Of a stretch of DNA of 64,000 nucleotides, positions 25,506-33,356 are shown in pieces; position 1 is the first letter of the stretch; the number at the start of each line of letters is the position of its first letter. The position numbers and the translations under genes were made by a program. Source of the DNA: Kocuria turfanensis (GTDB lineage Bacteria > Actinomycetota > Actinomycetes > Actinomycetales > Micrococcaceae); assembly GCF_001580365.1 (NCBI RefSeq), contig NZ_CP014480.1, positions 2,047,008-2,111,007 on the forward strand, written 5' to 3'. The notes under the pieces were generated by a model. It saw only the letters and a program-made list of their open reading frames with translations, ran no database searches and had not been told where the DNA came from.

Positions 25506-27412
25506 CCCATCACGGCGTAGACGGACCAGGCCACGACGCCGACGGCGAGCACCGCGACGGCCTGGAGGAAGTACTGATGGACGGCCCCGGTCTGCGGGGC
25601 CCGGGCCAGCCGCCCGGCCCGGCGAACCCGGCCGGCGAGGCCCTCGACGGCGCCGTCCACGACCGTGTCGTCGAGCCGGGCCGCACCCCGGCCGGCCGCG
25701 TCGGCGGCGTGCGCCGTGGCGCCGACCCCGGCGTCGAGGACCCGGTCGTCGAACCGGGCCGCGGCCCGTGCCAGCACCGGGACGGCCCCGGCCGCGGCGG
25801 TCACGGCCCGGTCCAGGACGAGGTCGTCGAACCAGGTCAGGGCGTGTCCCAGGCCCAGCGCGGGGCGGACGACGACGGCGTGCGCGGCGGCCTCCAACCC
25901 CAGCCACCGCACGGCCCAGCCCGGCTCGGGGACGCGCACGCGCAGCATCAGCAGCAGGACGACCAGGGCGATCGCGGCCGAGACAACCAGCTCGACGGGC
26001 GCCACCGCGCCGTGCCCGCCCACCGCCTCGGCAAGGGCCCGGCTGACCGGGGGCAGGGCGAGCACCCCCAGCAGGGCCGCGCCGGCGGCGAGCACGACCA
26101 GCGGGGCCTGCTCCAGCACCCCCACCCGCCCGGTGCCACCGGCCTCCGCCTCCGCACGGGCACCGCGGCGCCAGATCGTCCACAGGACCTTGCCCGCGTA
26201 GGCCGCCGACAGGGCCGCCGCCACGAGCCCCGCGGCATAGAGCAGGCCCGAAACCTCGAGCGCCCCGGCGAGCACCGCGTCCTTGGTGGCCCACAGGGAC
26301 AGCGGGGCGATCCCGGCCAGGGCCAGCGCCCCCACGGTGGCGGTCACGCCCACCACCCGCCACCGGCGGCCGGCCCCGCGCAGTGCGGTGAGCTCCTCGG
26401 TGCCCAGCGCGGTCAGCCACGCCCCGGCGGCCAGGAACAGCAGGGCCTTGGTGGAGGCGTGGGCCACCAGGTGGGCCGCGCCTCCGCTGACCGCGCCCAC
26501 CCCGGCGGCCAGCACCACGAAGCCCAGCTGCGCCACCGTGGACGCCGCCAGCAGCTGCTTGAGCTCCCGCTGGGCCAGGGCCACGAACCCCATCAGCACC
26601 GCGGTGGCCACCCCGATCCACGCGGCGGCCGGGCCCGCCCACCCGGTGGAGGTCAGCAGCGGCTCCACGCGCAGCAGCAGGTAGCCGCCCATGGCCACCA
26701 TCGCCGCGGAGTGCAGCAGTGCGCTCACCGGGCTGGGGCCCTGCATCGCCCCGGAGAGCCAGAACGAGAAGGGCAGCTGCGCGGCCTTGCCCAGGGCCGC
26801 CACGAGGATCCCGGCCGCGATCACGTGCCGCCACGGGTCCTCCGCCGCGGGCAGGGCGGACAGCGCCATCCCGGCGCCCCCGGCCAGGGCGGCCCCGGCG
26901 GCGACGTAGAGCCCCAGGTCCGCGGTGCGGGTGGTGACGAACGCCGTGAGCCCGGCCGAGACGCGGTCGGAGTCCCGCCACCAGAACCCGATCAGCGCGT
27001 AGGAGGTCGCGCCCATCAGCTCCCAGGCGAACAGCAGCGCCGGCAGGCTCGCGGCCGCGGCCGTGGCCAGGGCCGCGGCGGCGAAGAGCAGCATCAGCCC
27101 GTGGAACCGCGGCCGGCCCGCCCGGATGCTGCCGGCCGCGAAGACCAGCACCAGCAGCGTCACTCCCGCGACCATCGGGAGGGTGACTGCTGCGAGGGCG
27201 TCGACCTCCAGCGCGAAGTCGGCGCCGGCCACGAACGGGTAGGACAGGGCGGGCCGGGTCAGGGCGGCGACCGCCGCGAGGACCGTGGTCACCGCGGCGG
27301 TGAGCACCGCGACCGGGGCCGCGGCACGCTCCGCCCGGGTGAGGGCGAGCACCGCGCCCACGGTGGCCGGGAGCACCACCACCGCCAGCAGCACGGCCTG
27401 GGACGCGGTCAT
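25502..27412 (-). CDS. nuoL: NuoL-like antiporter-type subunit (complex I-like)
   Basis: A 636-residue protein; ATG 27412 overlaps the NuoK stop. It keeps the antiporter core: TM5 Glu in LFAWELMGATSYALIGFWW, TM7 Lys in ALGKAAQLPFSFWLSGAMQGP with the following ALLHSAAMV. The C-terminal third (about residues 480-636) is Ala/Arg-rich and contains four spaced FDD/LDD-like segments (WFDDLVLDRA, RFDDRVLDAG, RLDDTVVDGA) before a final membrane helix. This amphipathic stretch takes the place of the lateral helix HL of NuoL. It is probably the distal pump of the membrane arm. Confidence 0.9.
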   Translation of the reverse strand: MTASQAVLLAVVVLPATVGAVLALTRAERAAAPVAVLTAAVTTVLAAVAALTRPALSYPFVAGADFALEVDALAAVTLPMVAGVTLLVLVFAAGSIRAGRPRFHGLMLLFAAAALATAAAASLPALLFAWELMGATSYALIGFWWRDSDRVSAGLTAFVTTRTADLGLYVAAGAALAGGAGMALSALPAAEDPWRHVIAAGILVAALGKAAQLPFSFWLSGAMQGPSPVSALLHSAAMVAMGGYLLLRVEPLLTSTGWAGPAAAWIGVATAVLMGFVALAQRELKQLLAASTVAQLGFVVLAAGVGAVSGGAAHLVAHASTKALLFLAAGAWLTALGTEELTALRGAGRRWRVVGVTATVGALALAGIAPLSLWATKDAVLAGALEVSGLLYAAGLVAAALSAAYAGKVLWTIWRRGARAEAEAGGTGRVGVLEQAPLVVLAAGAALLGVLALPPVSRALAEAVGGHGAVAPVELVVSAAIALVVLLLMLRVRVPEPGWAVRWLGLEAAAHAVVVRPALGLGHALTWFDDLVLDRAVTAAAGAVPVLARAAARFDDRVLDAGVGATAHAADAAGRGAARLDDTVVDGAVEGLAGRVRRAGRLARAPQTGAVHQYFLQAVAVLAVGVVAWSVYAVMG

Positions 27413-27711
27413 CGGGAGAGCTCCTCGGCCATGTCGGTCATGTCGGTCTGCCGCCTGCGGTGCAGCAGAGTGGCCACGGCGAAACCCATGGCCATCTCCA
27501 CGGTCATGGCCGCCAGGACCACCAGCAGCAGCACCTGCCCGGAGGGGTCCGGGGCCAGGAACCACCAGAACCCCGCCGCGGCCAGGAGCACCCCGTTGAT
27601 CATCAGCTCCAGGCCCATCATCACCATCACCACCACCTGCTGGGACAGGGCCCCGTAGAGCCCCACCGCGAACAGCGCGGCGGCCACGACCAGCACGGCT
27701 TCCAAGGTCAT
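27409..27711 (-). CDS. nuoK: NuoK-like subunit
   Basis: A 100-residue, three-helix protein of normal NuoK length. Both membrane glutamates of the family are present: GLELMING in TM2 and AMTVEMAMGFAVATLL in TM3. It overlaps NuoJ (ATG 27711, NuoJ stop 27708) and NuoL. Retention of the glutamates argues that the central hydrophilic axis of the membrane arm still works. Confidence 0.92.
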   Translation of the reverse strand: MTLEAVLVVAAALFAVGLYGALSQQVVVMVMMGLELMINGVLLAAAGFWWFLAPDPSGQVLLLVVLAAMTVEMAMGFAVATLLHRRRQTDMTDMAEELSR

Positions 27712-28271
27712 CGGCCCACACCCCCCGGCTGCGGGTCGTCGGCCGGGCGGCGGCGCAGGTCGTCACCGAGCCGGTCGTAGCGGGTGCGATGGGCGGCCAG
27801 GACCACCCCGGCCACGATGGTGGCCACCATGACCGGGCCCACCACCGCCATCACCAGCATCTTCTCGCCCATGATCTCCAGGCCCAGCGCACGCGTGAGG
27901 TCCTCCGGCGGGGCGCCGCGACGCTCCGGCCACGGGACCAGCAGCGCCCCGGCCGCCAGCAGCACGAAAACCCCGGCCGAGGCGCCGATCGCGGTCTTCT
28001 TCCCGTGGGTCATGTCCATGGGCATCAGCGCCGGGTTCATGCCCATGAACATCACCATGTAGACCGCCATCACCGCCATCTCCATCACCATCATGAGGAT
28101 CGTGATGATCCCCAGATAGCTCTGGCCCAGCAGCAGGATCTGCACCCCCACGGCGATGAAGGACAGCGCCAGGGCATAGGTGGCCCGGGCCATGGAGTCC
28201 ACCACGAACACGAGCGCCCCCGCGGCCACGGCCACCACGGCGAGCACCCAGAACACGATTCCGACCAGCAC
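27708..28271 (-). CDS. nuoJ: NuoJ-like subunit
   Basis: A 187-residue protein with about five membrane segments in the NuoJ pattern, including the SYLGIITILMMVMEMAVMAVYMV region where NuoJ TM3 contains its pi-bulge motif. The normal Y-x-G-A-V/I-M motif is altered to YLGIIT. It is very Met-rich (MVMEMAVMAVYMVMFMGMNP, followed by MPMDM), a feature shared with the copper proteins of the island. It lies three bases after NuoH and overlaps NuoK. Confidence 0.85.
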   Translation of the reverse strand: MLVGIVFWVLAVVAVAAGALVFVVDSMARATYALALSFIAVGVQILLLGQSYLGIITILMMVMEMAVMAVYMVMFMGMNPALMPMDMTHGKKTAIGASAGVFVLLAAGALLVPWPERRGAPPEDLTRALGLEIMGEKMLVMAVVGPVMVATIVAGVVLAAHRTRYDRLGDDLRRRPADDPQPGGVGR

Positions 28272-28274
28272 GGC

Positions 28275-29210
28275 TCAGCCCTTCCAGACGACGACGAGGG
28301 ACACGACCAGGTCCTGGAGCACGGCGGCCGGGAGCAGGACCACCCAGCCGATCTCCATGAACCGGTCCGGGCGCAGCAGCGGGATCCTCCGCCGCAGCCA
28401 CACGAGCACCGCGAGCACCAGCACGGTCTTCACCAGCACCCACGCCCAGCCGGGCAGGACGGGCCCGGCGCCCCCACCGAGGAAGAGCGGCACCGAGAAG
28501 GCGGCGCCGGCGGTCAGGAACAGGTAGCGCCCAGCCTGGAGGACGAGGCGGTCGACCCCCGAGAGCTCGGCCAGCACGCCGCCGCCGATGTCGGCAGCCA
28601 GCGCCGGGGCGAACGGGCCCCATACGGAGAAGCCGGTCACGCCGATGAGGAAGACGAGGAACGCCACCGGCATCCACACCACGAACCACACGCCGTCCTG
28701 GGCCGCGGCGACGTCCCCCACGGCCAGGCTGCCGGCGGCGATCGCCGGGGCCACCAGGGCGAACATCAGCGGCAGCTCGTAGGCCAGCCCGTGCGCCAGG
28801 AAGCGGTAGCCGCCCACCAGGCCGTGGGCGGAGTTCGCACCCCAGCCGGCCAGCCAGACCAGCGCCCAGACCATGACGTCCACGGTGTTGAACCACACGA
28901 CGCCGACGTCCAGGTCCGCCAGCGTCCACTCCCCCAGCGGGAGCACCGCAATCATCAGGAACGCTCCGACCAGCATGCCCGCGCCACCGACCCGCCACAG
29001 CAGGGTGTCCGCGGCCACTGTGGTCCGGCGCCGCTGCCGCAGCAACCGCGCCGTACGGCCCAGCGGCGCGCCCCATCCACCGCCGGTGCCCTGCGCCCGG
29101 GCCGAGAGCGCCGTATCCAGAGCCACGGCGAAGAAGGCCAGCCCGCACAGGAGGATCCCCGCCAGCACGGCCCATCCGCCGGGGACGGTCGTCACCACGC
29201 TCTCAGCCAT
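28275..29210 (-). CDS. nuoH: NuoH-like subunit with degenerate quinone-site motifs
   Basis: A 311-residue membrane protein with about eight helices, ATG 29210 inside the end of the upstream gene. The fold is recognisable in GLAYELPLMFALVAPAIAAG and FMEIGWVVLLPAAVLQDL near the C-terminus. Two family hallmarks are lost by eye: the RxGPNRVGPxGLLQPLAD loop reads GTGGGWGAPLGRTARLLRQR, and the ETNRAPFDLPEAE loop reads GFSVWGPFAPALAADIGG. These loops shape the quinone chamber and E-channel entry of complex I, so ordinary quinone reduction is doubtful. Confidence 0.85.
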   Translation of the reverse strand: MAESVVTTVPGGWAVLAGILLCGLAFFAVALDTALSARAQGTGGGWGAPLGRTARLLRQRRRTTVAADTLLWRVGGAGMLVGAFLMIAVLPLGEWTLADLDVGVVWFNTVDVMVWALVWLAGWGANSAHGLVGGYRFLAHGLAYELPLMFALVAPAIAAGSLAVGDVAAAQDGVWFVVWMPVAFLVFLIGVTGFSVWGPFAPALAADIGGGVLAELSGVDRLVLQAGRYLFLTAGAAFSVPLFLGGGAGPVLPGWAWVLVKTVLVLAVLVWLRRRIPLLRPDRFMEIGWVVLLPAAVLQDLVVSLVVVWKG

Positions 29211-30447
29211 GCCCCACCTCCTGGACGGCAGGATGCGGATCGAGGCCCAGGCTCGCCACGGCCAGCCGCACGGAGGCCAGCTCCAGCCCGGTCACCAGCT
29301 CTGGCAGCACCGCCCACGGCACCGCGCCGTCCTCCACCGGGACCGGCACCGCGCCACCGGCCTCGGCCCGGATCCGTTCCACCCGGGACAGCAGCCGGTC
29401 GTGGGCGTCCCCGAGGCAGTGCCGCGGCAACCCGTGGTGCTCCAGAGCGGACGGGTCGAGCGGCAGCACGCCTCGCAGCGACCAGCGGAGCAGCCGTGAT
29501 CTCCGGATCGTCCGGTGCAGCCGCTCGGCGGCGGCCCGGGCGGCGCCCCGATCGCCGTGCAGGAGGGCGTCCCGGGCGCGGCGGGCGCCGGATGCCGCGT
29601 CCTCGGCCCCGGCCAGGGCCAGCAACGCCACGACCTGGTCGCACCACACCACCACCGCCGCCGGCGCGGGACCGGGACCCGGTCCGCCTGCTCCGGCGCC
29701 GTCGACCACGGAGGCTTCGGCGTCGACCACGACATCCCCCTGCAGGGAACAGTGCAGCACGAGCCCGGCCGGCCAGAACGGCAGCACGGGACCGAGCGGA
29801 AGGTGGAGCACGTCCATCTCCAGCCCGTCACGGTCCTCCCCGCCCCCGGCCAGGGCGATTCCCCCCGGGGCCATGTCCATCCCGCCGTGACCACTGTGGT
29901 CCATGCCGCCATGACCGCCATGACCGCCGTGGTCCATCTCGCCGTGGTCCATCTCGCCGTGGTCCATCTCGCCGTGGTCCATCTCGCCGTGGTCCATCTC
30001 GCCGTGGTCCATCTCGCCGTGGTCCATCTCGCCGTGGTCCATCTCGCCGTGGTCCATGCCCCCGTGGCCCCCATGATCCACGTCCTCGGGGATCTCGGGC
30101 TCCTGCGGCCGTTCCCGGGCGTCCGTCCGGTGGTGCGGGGTGTCGAGCAGGAGCGCTGCGGCGTCGTCGAGGGCTGGTCCCACCCCTCCCGGCGAGGTGA
30201 TGTCGGCGCGGACGCGAGGACCGGGCATCTGCTCCCAGAGCCGGTCCACGAGCTCCGAGAGCTCGGGGCCGGGGACACCGCACACGGCGAGCACGTCCGC
30301 GTCGGCCGGTGTTGAGGCCGGCCGCCACCCGCGGCGGAGCAGCTGCTGCTCCAGTTCCATGCGCGCGTCCCAGTGTCCCGGGACCTCGACGACGAGGACC
30401 TGCGCGGCCCGAACCGCGAAGCGGGCGAGGAGTTCGTTCAGGCCCAT
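29203..30447 (-). CDS. NuoB/NuoD-like degenerate fusion with MDHGE repeat
   Basis: A 414-residue soluble protein, ATG 30447 overlapping the end of nuoA. Residues 1-85 resemble NuoB without its iron-sulfur ligands: ADADVLAVCGVPGPELSEL...LWEQMPGPRV parallels the NuoB strand and the DQMPEPRWV segment, but no Cys-Cys pair is present. Residues 124-192 are a Met/Asp/His/Gly region with eight MDHGE units. Residues 205-414 resemble the start of NuoD (LEMDVLHLPLGPVLP...LVLHCSLQGDVVVDAEAS), but the HPSTHG quinone motif is replaced by LPFWPAG. It probably docks on NuoH/NuoA as a reduced peripheral arm. The repeat could bind copper or other metals. The homology is read by eye and should be tested. Confidence 0.65.
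   Translation of the reverse strand: MGLNELLARFAVRAAQVLVVEVPGHWDARMELEQQLLRRGWRPASTPADADVLAVCGVPGPELSELVDRLWEQMPGPRVRADITSPGGVGPALDDAAALLLDTPHHRTDARERPQEPEIPEDVDHGGHGGMDHGEMDHGEMDHGEMDHGEMDHGEMDHGEMDHGEMDHGEMDHGGHGGHGGMDHSGHGGMDMAPGGIALAGGGEDRDGLEMDVLHLPLGPVLPFWPAGLVLHCSLQGDVVVDAEASVVDGAGAGGPGPGPAPAAVVVWCDQVVALLALAGAEDAASGARRARDALLHGDRGAARAAAERLHRTIRRSRLLRWSLRGVLPLDPSALEHHGLPRHCLGDAHDRLLSRVERIRAEAGGAVPVPVEDGAVPWAVLPELVTGLELASVRLAVASLGLDPHPAVQEVGHG
29926..30060 (-). repeat. 15-bp tandem repeat encoding MDHGE
   Basis: Nine consecutive 15-bp units (GCCGTGGTCCATCTC on the plus strand), eight identical and the last ending GCC, lie inside the NuoB/D-like gene. Perfect units suggest recent expansion or active homogenisation. 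Unit number changes keep the reading frame, so length variants are expected between strains. Confidence 0.95.
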
Positions 30448-30782
30448 CGGAAGGCTCCTTCCCGCCAGGCCCAGGCCACGGCGACGAGCAGGCCCCCGAG
30501 GAACAGGAACATCTCCACGACCGCGGAGATCCCCTTCTCGATCACGACCACCGCCCACGGGTACATGAAGAGCATCTCGACGTCGAAGGCCAGGAACACG
30601 ATCGAGGCGAGGTACCAGCGGGCGTGGAACCGGGACAGCGCGTGCTCCTGGGGCATCCACCCGGACTGAGCGGGCAGCACCGTCAGCGGGTCGGCCGTGA
30701 TCACTGCTGTGCGGTGCAGCGCGTAGAGGAGAACGACGACCGACATCGCCACCAGGGCCATGGCCACGATTCCGGAGTACAC
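30438..30782 (-). CDS. nuoA: NuoA-like subunit
   Basis: A 114-residue, three-helix protein. GTG 30782 follows GGGGAG and gives the normal NuoA length; the longer upstream frame is not needed. The NuoA core is clear in RFHARWYLASIVFLAFDVEMLFMYPWAV, including the membrane Asp/Glu pair. The TM1-2 loop, which normally contains YECG, reads LPAQSGW, so its reactive Cys is missing. It is the first gene of the complex I-like operon. Confidence 0.9.
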   Translation of the reverse strand: MYSGIVAMALVAMSVVVLLYALHRTAVITADPLTVLPAQSGWMPQEHALSRFHARWYLASIVFLAFDVEMLFMYPWAVVVIEKGISAVVEMFLFLGGLLVAVAWAWREGAFRWA

Positions 30783-30827
30783 GACGGTCTCCCCTTTCGC
30801 GCGGTCGGAACATGGAAGTCTGTCGTT

Positions 30828-30865
30828 GATCGGTGGGGCCACCCTAACGGGCGGCCCCACCGATC
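30828..30865 (-). terminator. Hairpin between DUF305 and nuoA
   Basis: A perfect 13-bp stem (30828-30840 with 30853-30865, 12-base loop) lies 21 bases after the stop of the minus-strand DUF305 gene. It probably separates the DUF305 transcript from the nuo-like operon, whose promoter must lie in the remaining 45 bases or rely on read-through. Confidence 0.6.
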
Positions 30866-30885
30866 GCGCCGTTTCAGCTCGGTGA

Positions 30886-31575
30886 TCAGGCGCGGCCGGC
30901 GAGCCAGGTGCGGAAGTCCGCGACCTGGGCCTGCTGGGTGGTGATCCCCGAGGTGGCCGCCACGCGCAGCTGCGGGTGCACGGCGCGAGACTGCGGCTCG
31001 AGGAACTCGATGATCCCGCTGTTGTGGTGTGGAATCATCTTCTGCACGAAAGCGACATCGAAGTCCTCACCGGCCTCAGCGGCCGACAGCTCCTCGATCA
31101 TCATCTGGGTCTCCTCCTCCAGGATCTTCATCTCCTCCTGGGCTTCTGCCGGGGCTTGGGCCATGGCCTCTTCAGGGGTCAGCCCGTACCACTCCTCCAA
31201 CCAGGTGGTGAACTGGTCGATCTGGTGCTGCTGATTGGCGATGATGTTCTCCGCGTGGGTGCGGATGTCCGGGCTGGTTCCGCGCTCGAGCTCCAGCTGG
31301 GCCATCTCGATCGCGGCCCGGTGGTGCGGAATGATCTCGGCCAGGAACGTGATCTCCAGTTCCTCGCCCTCCAGCCCGGCCAGGGTCTCACCGAACTCGT
31401 AGGCGGTCGGGGAAGTCGGGTCCGGCTGGATCATCTCCGTCTGACTGTGGGAGGACACCGGGGCGGCCTCCCAGTGGGCGGATGCCGGCGCAGCGGCTCC
31501 GCCCAGCAACGCAGTGGCCACAGCGGCCGCGGAGGCGGCGGCCGCGGTACGGCGGCCTAATGAAATGTAGTGCAT
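30886..31575 (-). CDS. DUF305 secreted protein
   Basis: A 229-residue protein, ATG 31575 with GAGAGGGA upstream. An N-terminal signal peptide (RRTAAAASAAAVATALLGG, cleavage near ASAHW) directs export; there is no lipobox. Two DUF305 repeats carry AEIIPHHRAAIEMA and VQKMIPHHNSGIIEF, with WLEEWYG and ending TWLAGRA. It belongs to a run of minus-strand copper-type genes (Csp, DUF305, DUF305) just ahead of nuoA. Confidence 0.85.
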   Translation of the reverse strand: MHYISLGRRTAAAASAAAVATALLGGAAAPASAHWEAAPVSSHSQTEMIQPDPTSPTAYEFGETLAGLEGEELEITFLAEIIPHHRAAIEMAQLELERGTSPDIRTHAENIIANQQHQIDQFTTWLEEWYGLTPEEAMAQAPAEAQEEMKILEEETQMMIEELSAAEAGEDFDVAFVQKMIPHHNSGIIEFLEPQSRAVHPQLRVAATSGITTQQAQVADFRTWLAGRA

Positions 31576-31804
31576 GGCAGATTCCCTCTCGGGCGATGAG
31601 CCGGTCCCTCGATACCAGCTCGGCGGATGCCGGGCGGTCTGTCACCGGGACCATGCGTGCACCGCGGTGAAGCAAACGCCAAGCAGTAGTGGGCGGTATG
31701 GGGGGAAGACGGAATCTGCCCCCGTGCAGCTCGTTCGTGCAGGGGCAGGCCCCGTCTTTTACCGGCAGATGGTGTAAATGGACATCGGCCGGTCAGCGGG
31801 TCGA

Positions 31805-32437
31805 TCAGGCGGTGGCGGCGGGGCGGCCGCCTTGGCGGTCGTACCACTCCTCGAGCCAGGTCTGCATCTGTGCGATCTCGCTCAGCTGGACCGTTTTGAT
31901 GTTCTGGCACAGCTGCAGCAGGTCCTGGTGCTCGGCGCGGTCCAGGCAGGTCTCGGCCTCCCGGACCGCCGCCCAGTGGTGGCGGATCATCGACTGCATG
32001 AACCGGATCTCGTACTCGGCCCCGGTGAACTGGTCCAGCCGTTGCATCGAAGCCATGTCACCGGTGGACAGCTGGGGCTCATAGGTGATTCCGTACCACT
32101 CCTGCAGCCAGGTCTGCATCTGCTCGATCTCCTGGTTCTGGACCGTGATGATGTCCTCGCACATCGCGGCCAGCTCCGGGTGCACGGCCTTGTCCACGCA
32201 CTCCTGAGCCATCACGACCGCCATGTAGTGGTGGTCGATCATGCTCTTCAGGAACTCCACCTCGAAGCTGGCGGCTTGCTCGTTGCCGGCCGGGGCATCG
32301 GCGAAGGCCGGGGCCGCCGTCGCCACCCCTGTGCCGGTCACCGCCCCGAGAGCCAGAACGGCCGACGCGGCCGCGGCAGGAACACGCCGCCGAAGGCGCC
32401 GTTTGCCCGAGATCACGCTCTGTTCTTTCAAGCCCAT
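31805..32437 (-). CDS. DUF305 secreted protein
   Basis: A 210-residue protein, ATG 32437 with AGGAAGAGG upstream and only 39 bases behind the Csp gene, so they form an operon. The signal peptide is Arg-rich then hydrophobic, ending near AFADAP. Two repeats contain KSMIDHHYMAVVMAQECVDK and QSMIRHHWAAVREAETCLDR, each with a Cys four to eight residues after the His pair. The added cysteines distinguish this member and would suit Cu(I). WLQEWYG and WLEEWYD close the repeats. Confidence 0.85.
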   Translation of the reverse strand: MGLKEQSVISGKRRLRRRVPAAAASAVLALGAVTGTGVATAAPAFADAPAGNEQAASFEVEFLKSMIDHHYMAVVMAQECVDKAVHPELAAMCEDIITVQNQEIEQMQTWLQEWYGITYEPQLSTGDMASMQRLDQFTGAEYEIRFMQSMIRHHWAAVREAETCLDRAEHQDLLQLCQNIKTVQLSEIAQMQTWLEEWYDRQGGRPAATA

Positions 32438-32476
32438 CCTCTTCCTTTCCTGCGTCAGGTCAGTGTTCGGCCCGTC

Positions 32477-32887
32477 TCAGCCCAGGGAGGAGATCAGGTC
32501 CGCGCAGGCGGCCTCGCAGCGGCGGCAGGCCTCGGCGCACACGCGGCAGTGCTCGTGCTCACCCGCGTGCTGGGCGCACTCGTCGCCGCAGGCCTTGCAG
32601 GCGGCCCGGCATGCCTCCAGGACGACCCGGGTGACCTCGGCGTTGTTGCCGGTCTGACGGGAGAGCACACGGCCGGTGGTCGCGCAGATGTCGGCGCAGT
32701 CCAGGTTCTTACGGATGCAGGTGCTCAGTTGCGCGACCATGTCCTCGGCCAGGCAGGCATCCGCGCAGGCGGTACAGGTCTGGGCGCACTCGAAACAGGC
32801 CTCGATGCACTCCGCCAACTTCTGCTGGTCGATGTCCCCCAGGTCCTTCGGGTAGGTCTCCAGCATCGAGCTCACGTGATGAGTCAT
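32477..32887 (-). CDS. Four-helix-bundle copper-binding protein (Csp/DUF326)
   Basis: A 136-residue protein with 18 cysteines, ATG 32887. The spacing is the Csp pattern along four helices: ECIEACFECAQTCTACADAC, then TCIRKNLDCADIC, EACRAACKACGDEC and HCRVCAEACRRCEAAC. No signal peptide is present, so it should be cytosolic (Csp3-like), storing many Cu(I) ions. It is the first gene of the operon with the Cys-containing DUF305 gene. A TGAAG direct repeat lies 147 bases upstream. Confidence 0.9.
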   Translation of the reverse strand: MTHHVSSMLETYPKDLGDIDQQKLAECIEACFECAQTCTACADACLAEDMVAQLSTCIRKNLDCADICATTGRVLSRQTGNNAEVTRVVLEACRAACKACGDECAQHAGEHEHCRVCAEACRRCEAACADLISSLG

Positions 32888-33033
32888 GGTTCTGCTCCTT
32901 CTCTCATACTGCGGTTCGTGCGGTATATCGATCTGGTGCCGACGGATCTTGCGATCCACCATGTTTCCGACAGTAGCCTTATCAGCGTTGTATCTAAACG
33001 GTGATCAACTCCATGTCAGGGCGATGAGCGGGA

Positions 33034-33052
33034 ATCTTCACGGAACCTTCAA
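33034..33052 (-). promoter_or_regulatory. TGAAG-N6-TGAAG direct repeat, site c
   Basis: On the minus strand this reads TTGAAGGTTCCGTGAAGAT, two TGAAG units 11 bases apart. It points toward the Csp-DUF305 operon (start 32887). It matches site b at 17 of 19 positions. Confidence 0.6.
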
Positions 33053-33356
33053 GAAGGAGGTCCTGGAACCGTGGGGCCTTCCCTGGCGCGGCGGGCTAGT
33101 GAGCTTGTCGGCATGGAGCAGCGCCACGCACGTGGACGCACCCGTGCGGCTGGGCCCGTCCGGTACCGGTTCCGCACGTCGGGTGGCAGCCCCAGACGGG
33201 AGCGTGCGAACGTGGCGGACACCTGGAGATGCAGGGGAGGAAACTGTCCCTGTTGGCTAGATACAAGAGGGCTGTGTCTGTGCGGTTTTCCTCCGTGGGG
33301 TGACCCGGCCAGCTGATGTCCGCCTGAGCGGCGGAGGACCGAGAAGGGAGTACACC

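Noticed and set aside
22464..25520. Very long plus-strand frame (over 1000 codons) across the nuoN/nuoM region
   Set aside because: Its translation is Gly/His/Gln/Arg-rich, as expected for the antisense shadow of GC-rich membrane-protein genes, and it has no ribosome site. The minus-strand Nuo proteins explain the region.
29926..30060. Repeat array as a possible CRISPR or origin iteron cluster
   Set aside because: The 15-bp units are contiguous without spacers and are in frame within a coding sequence, so they are a protein repeat.
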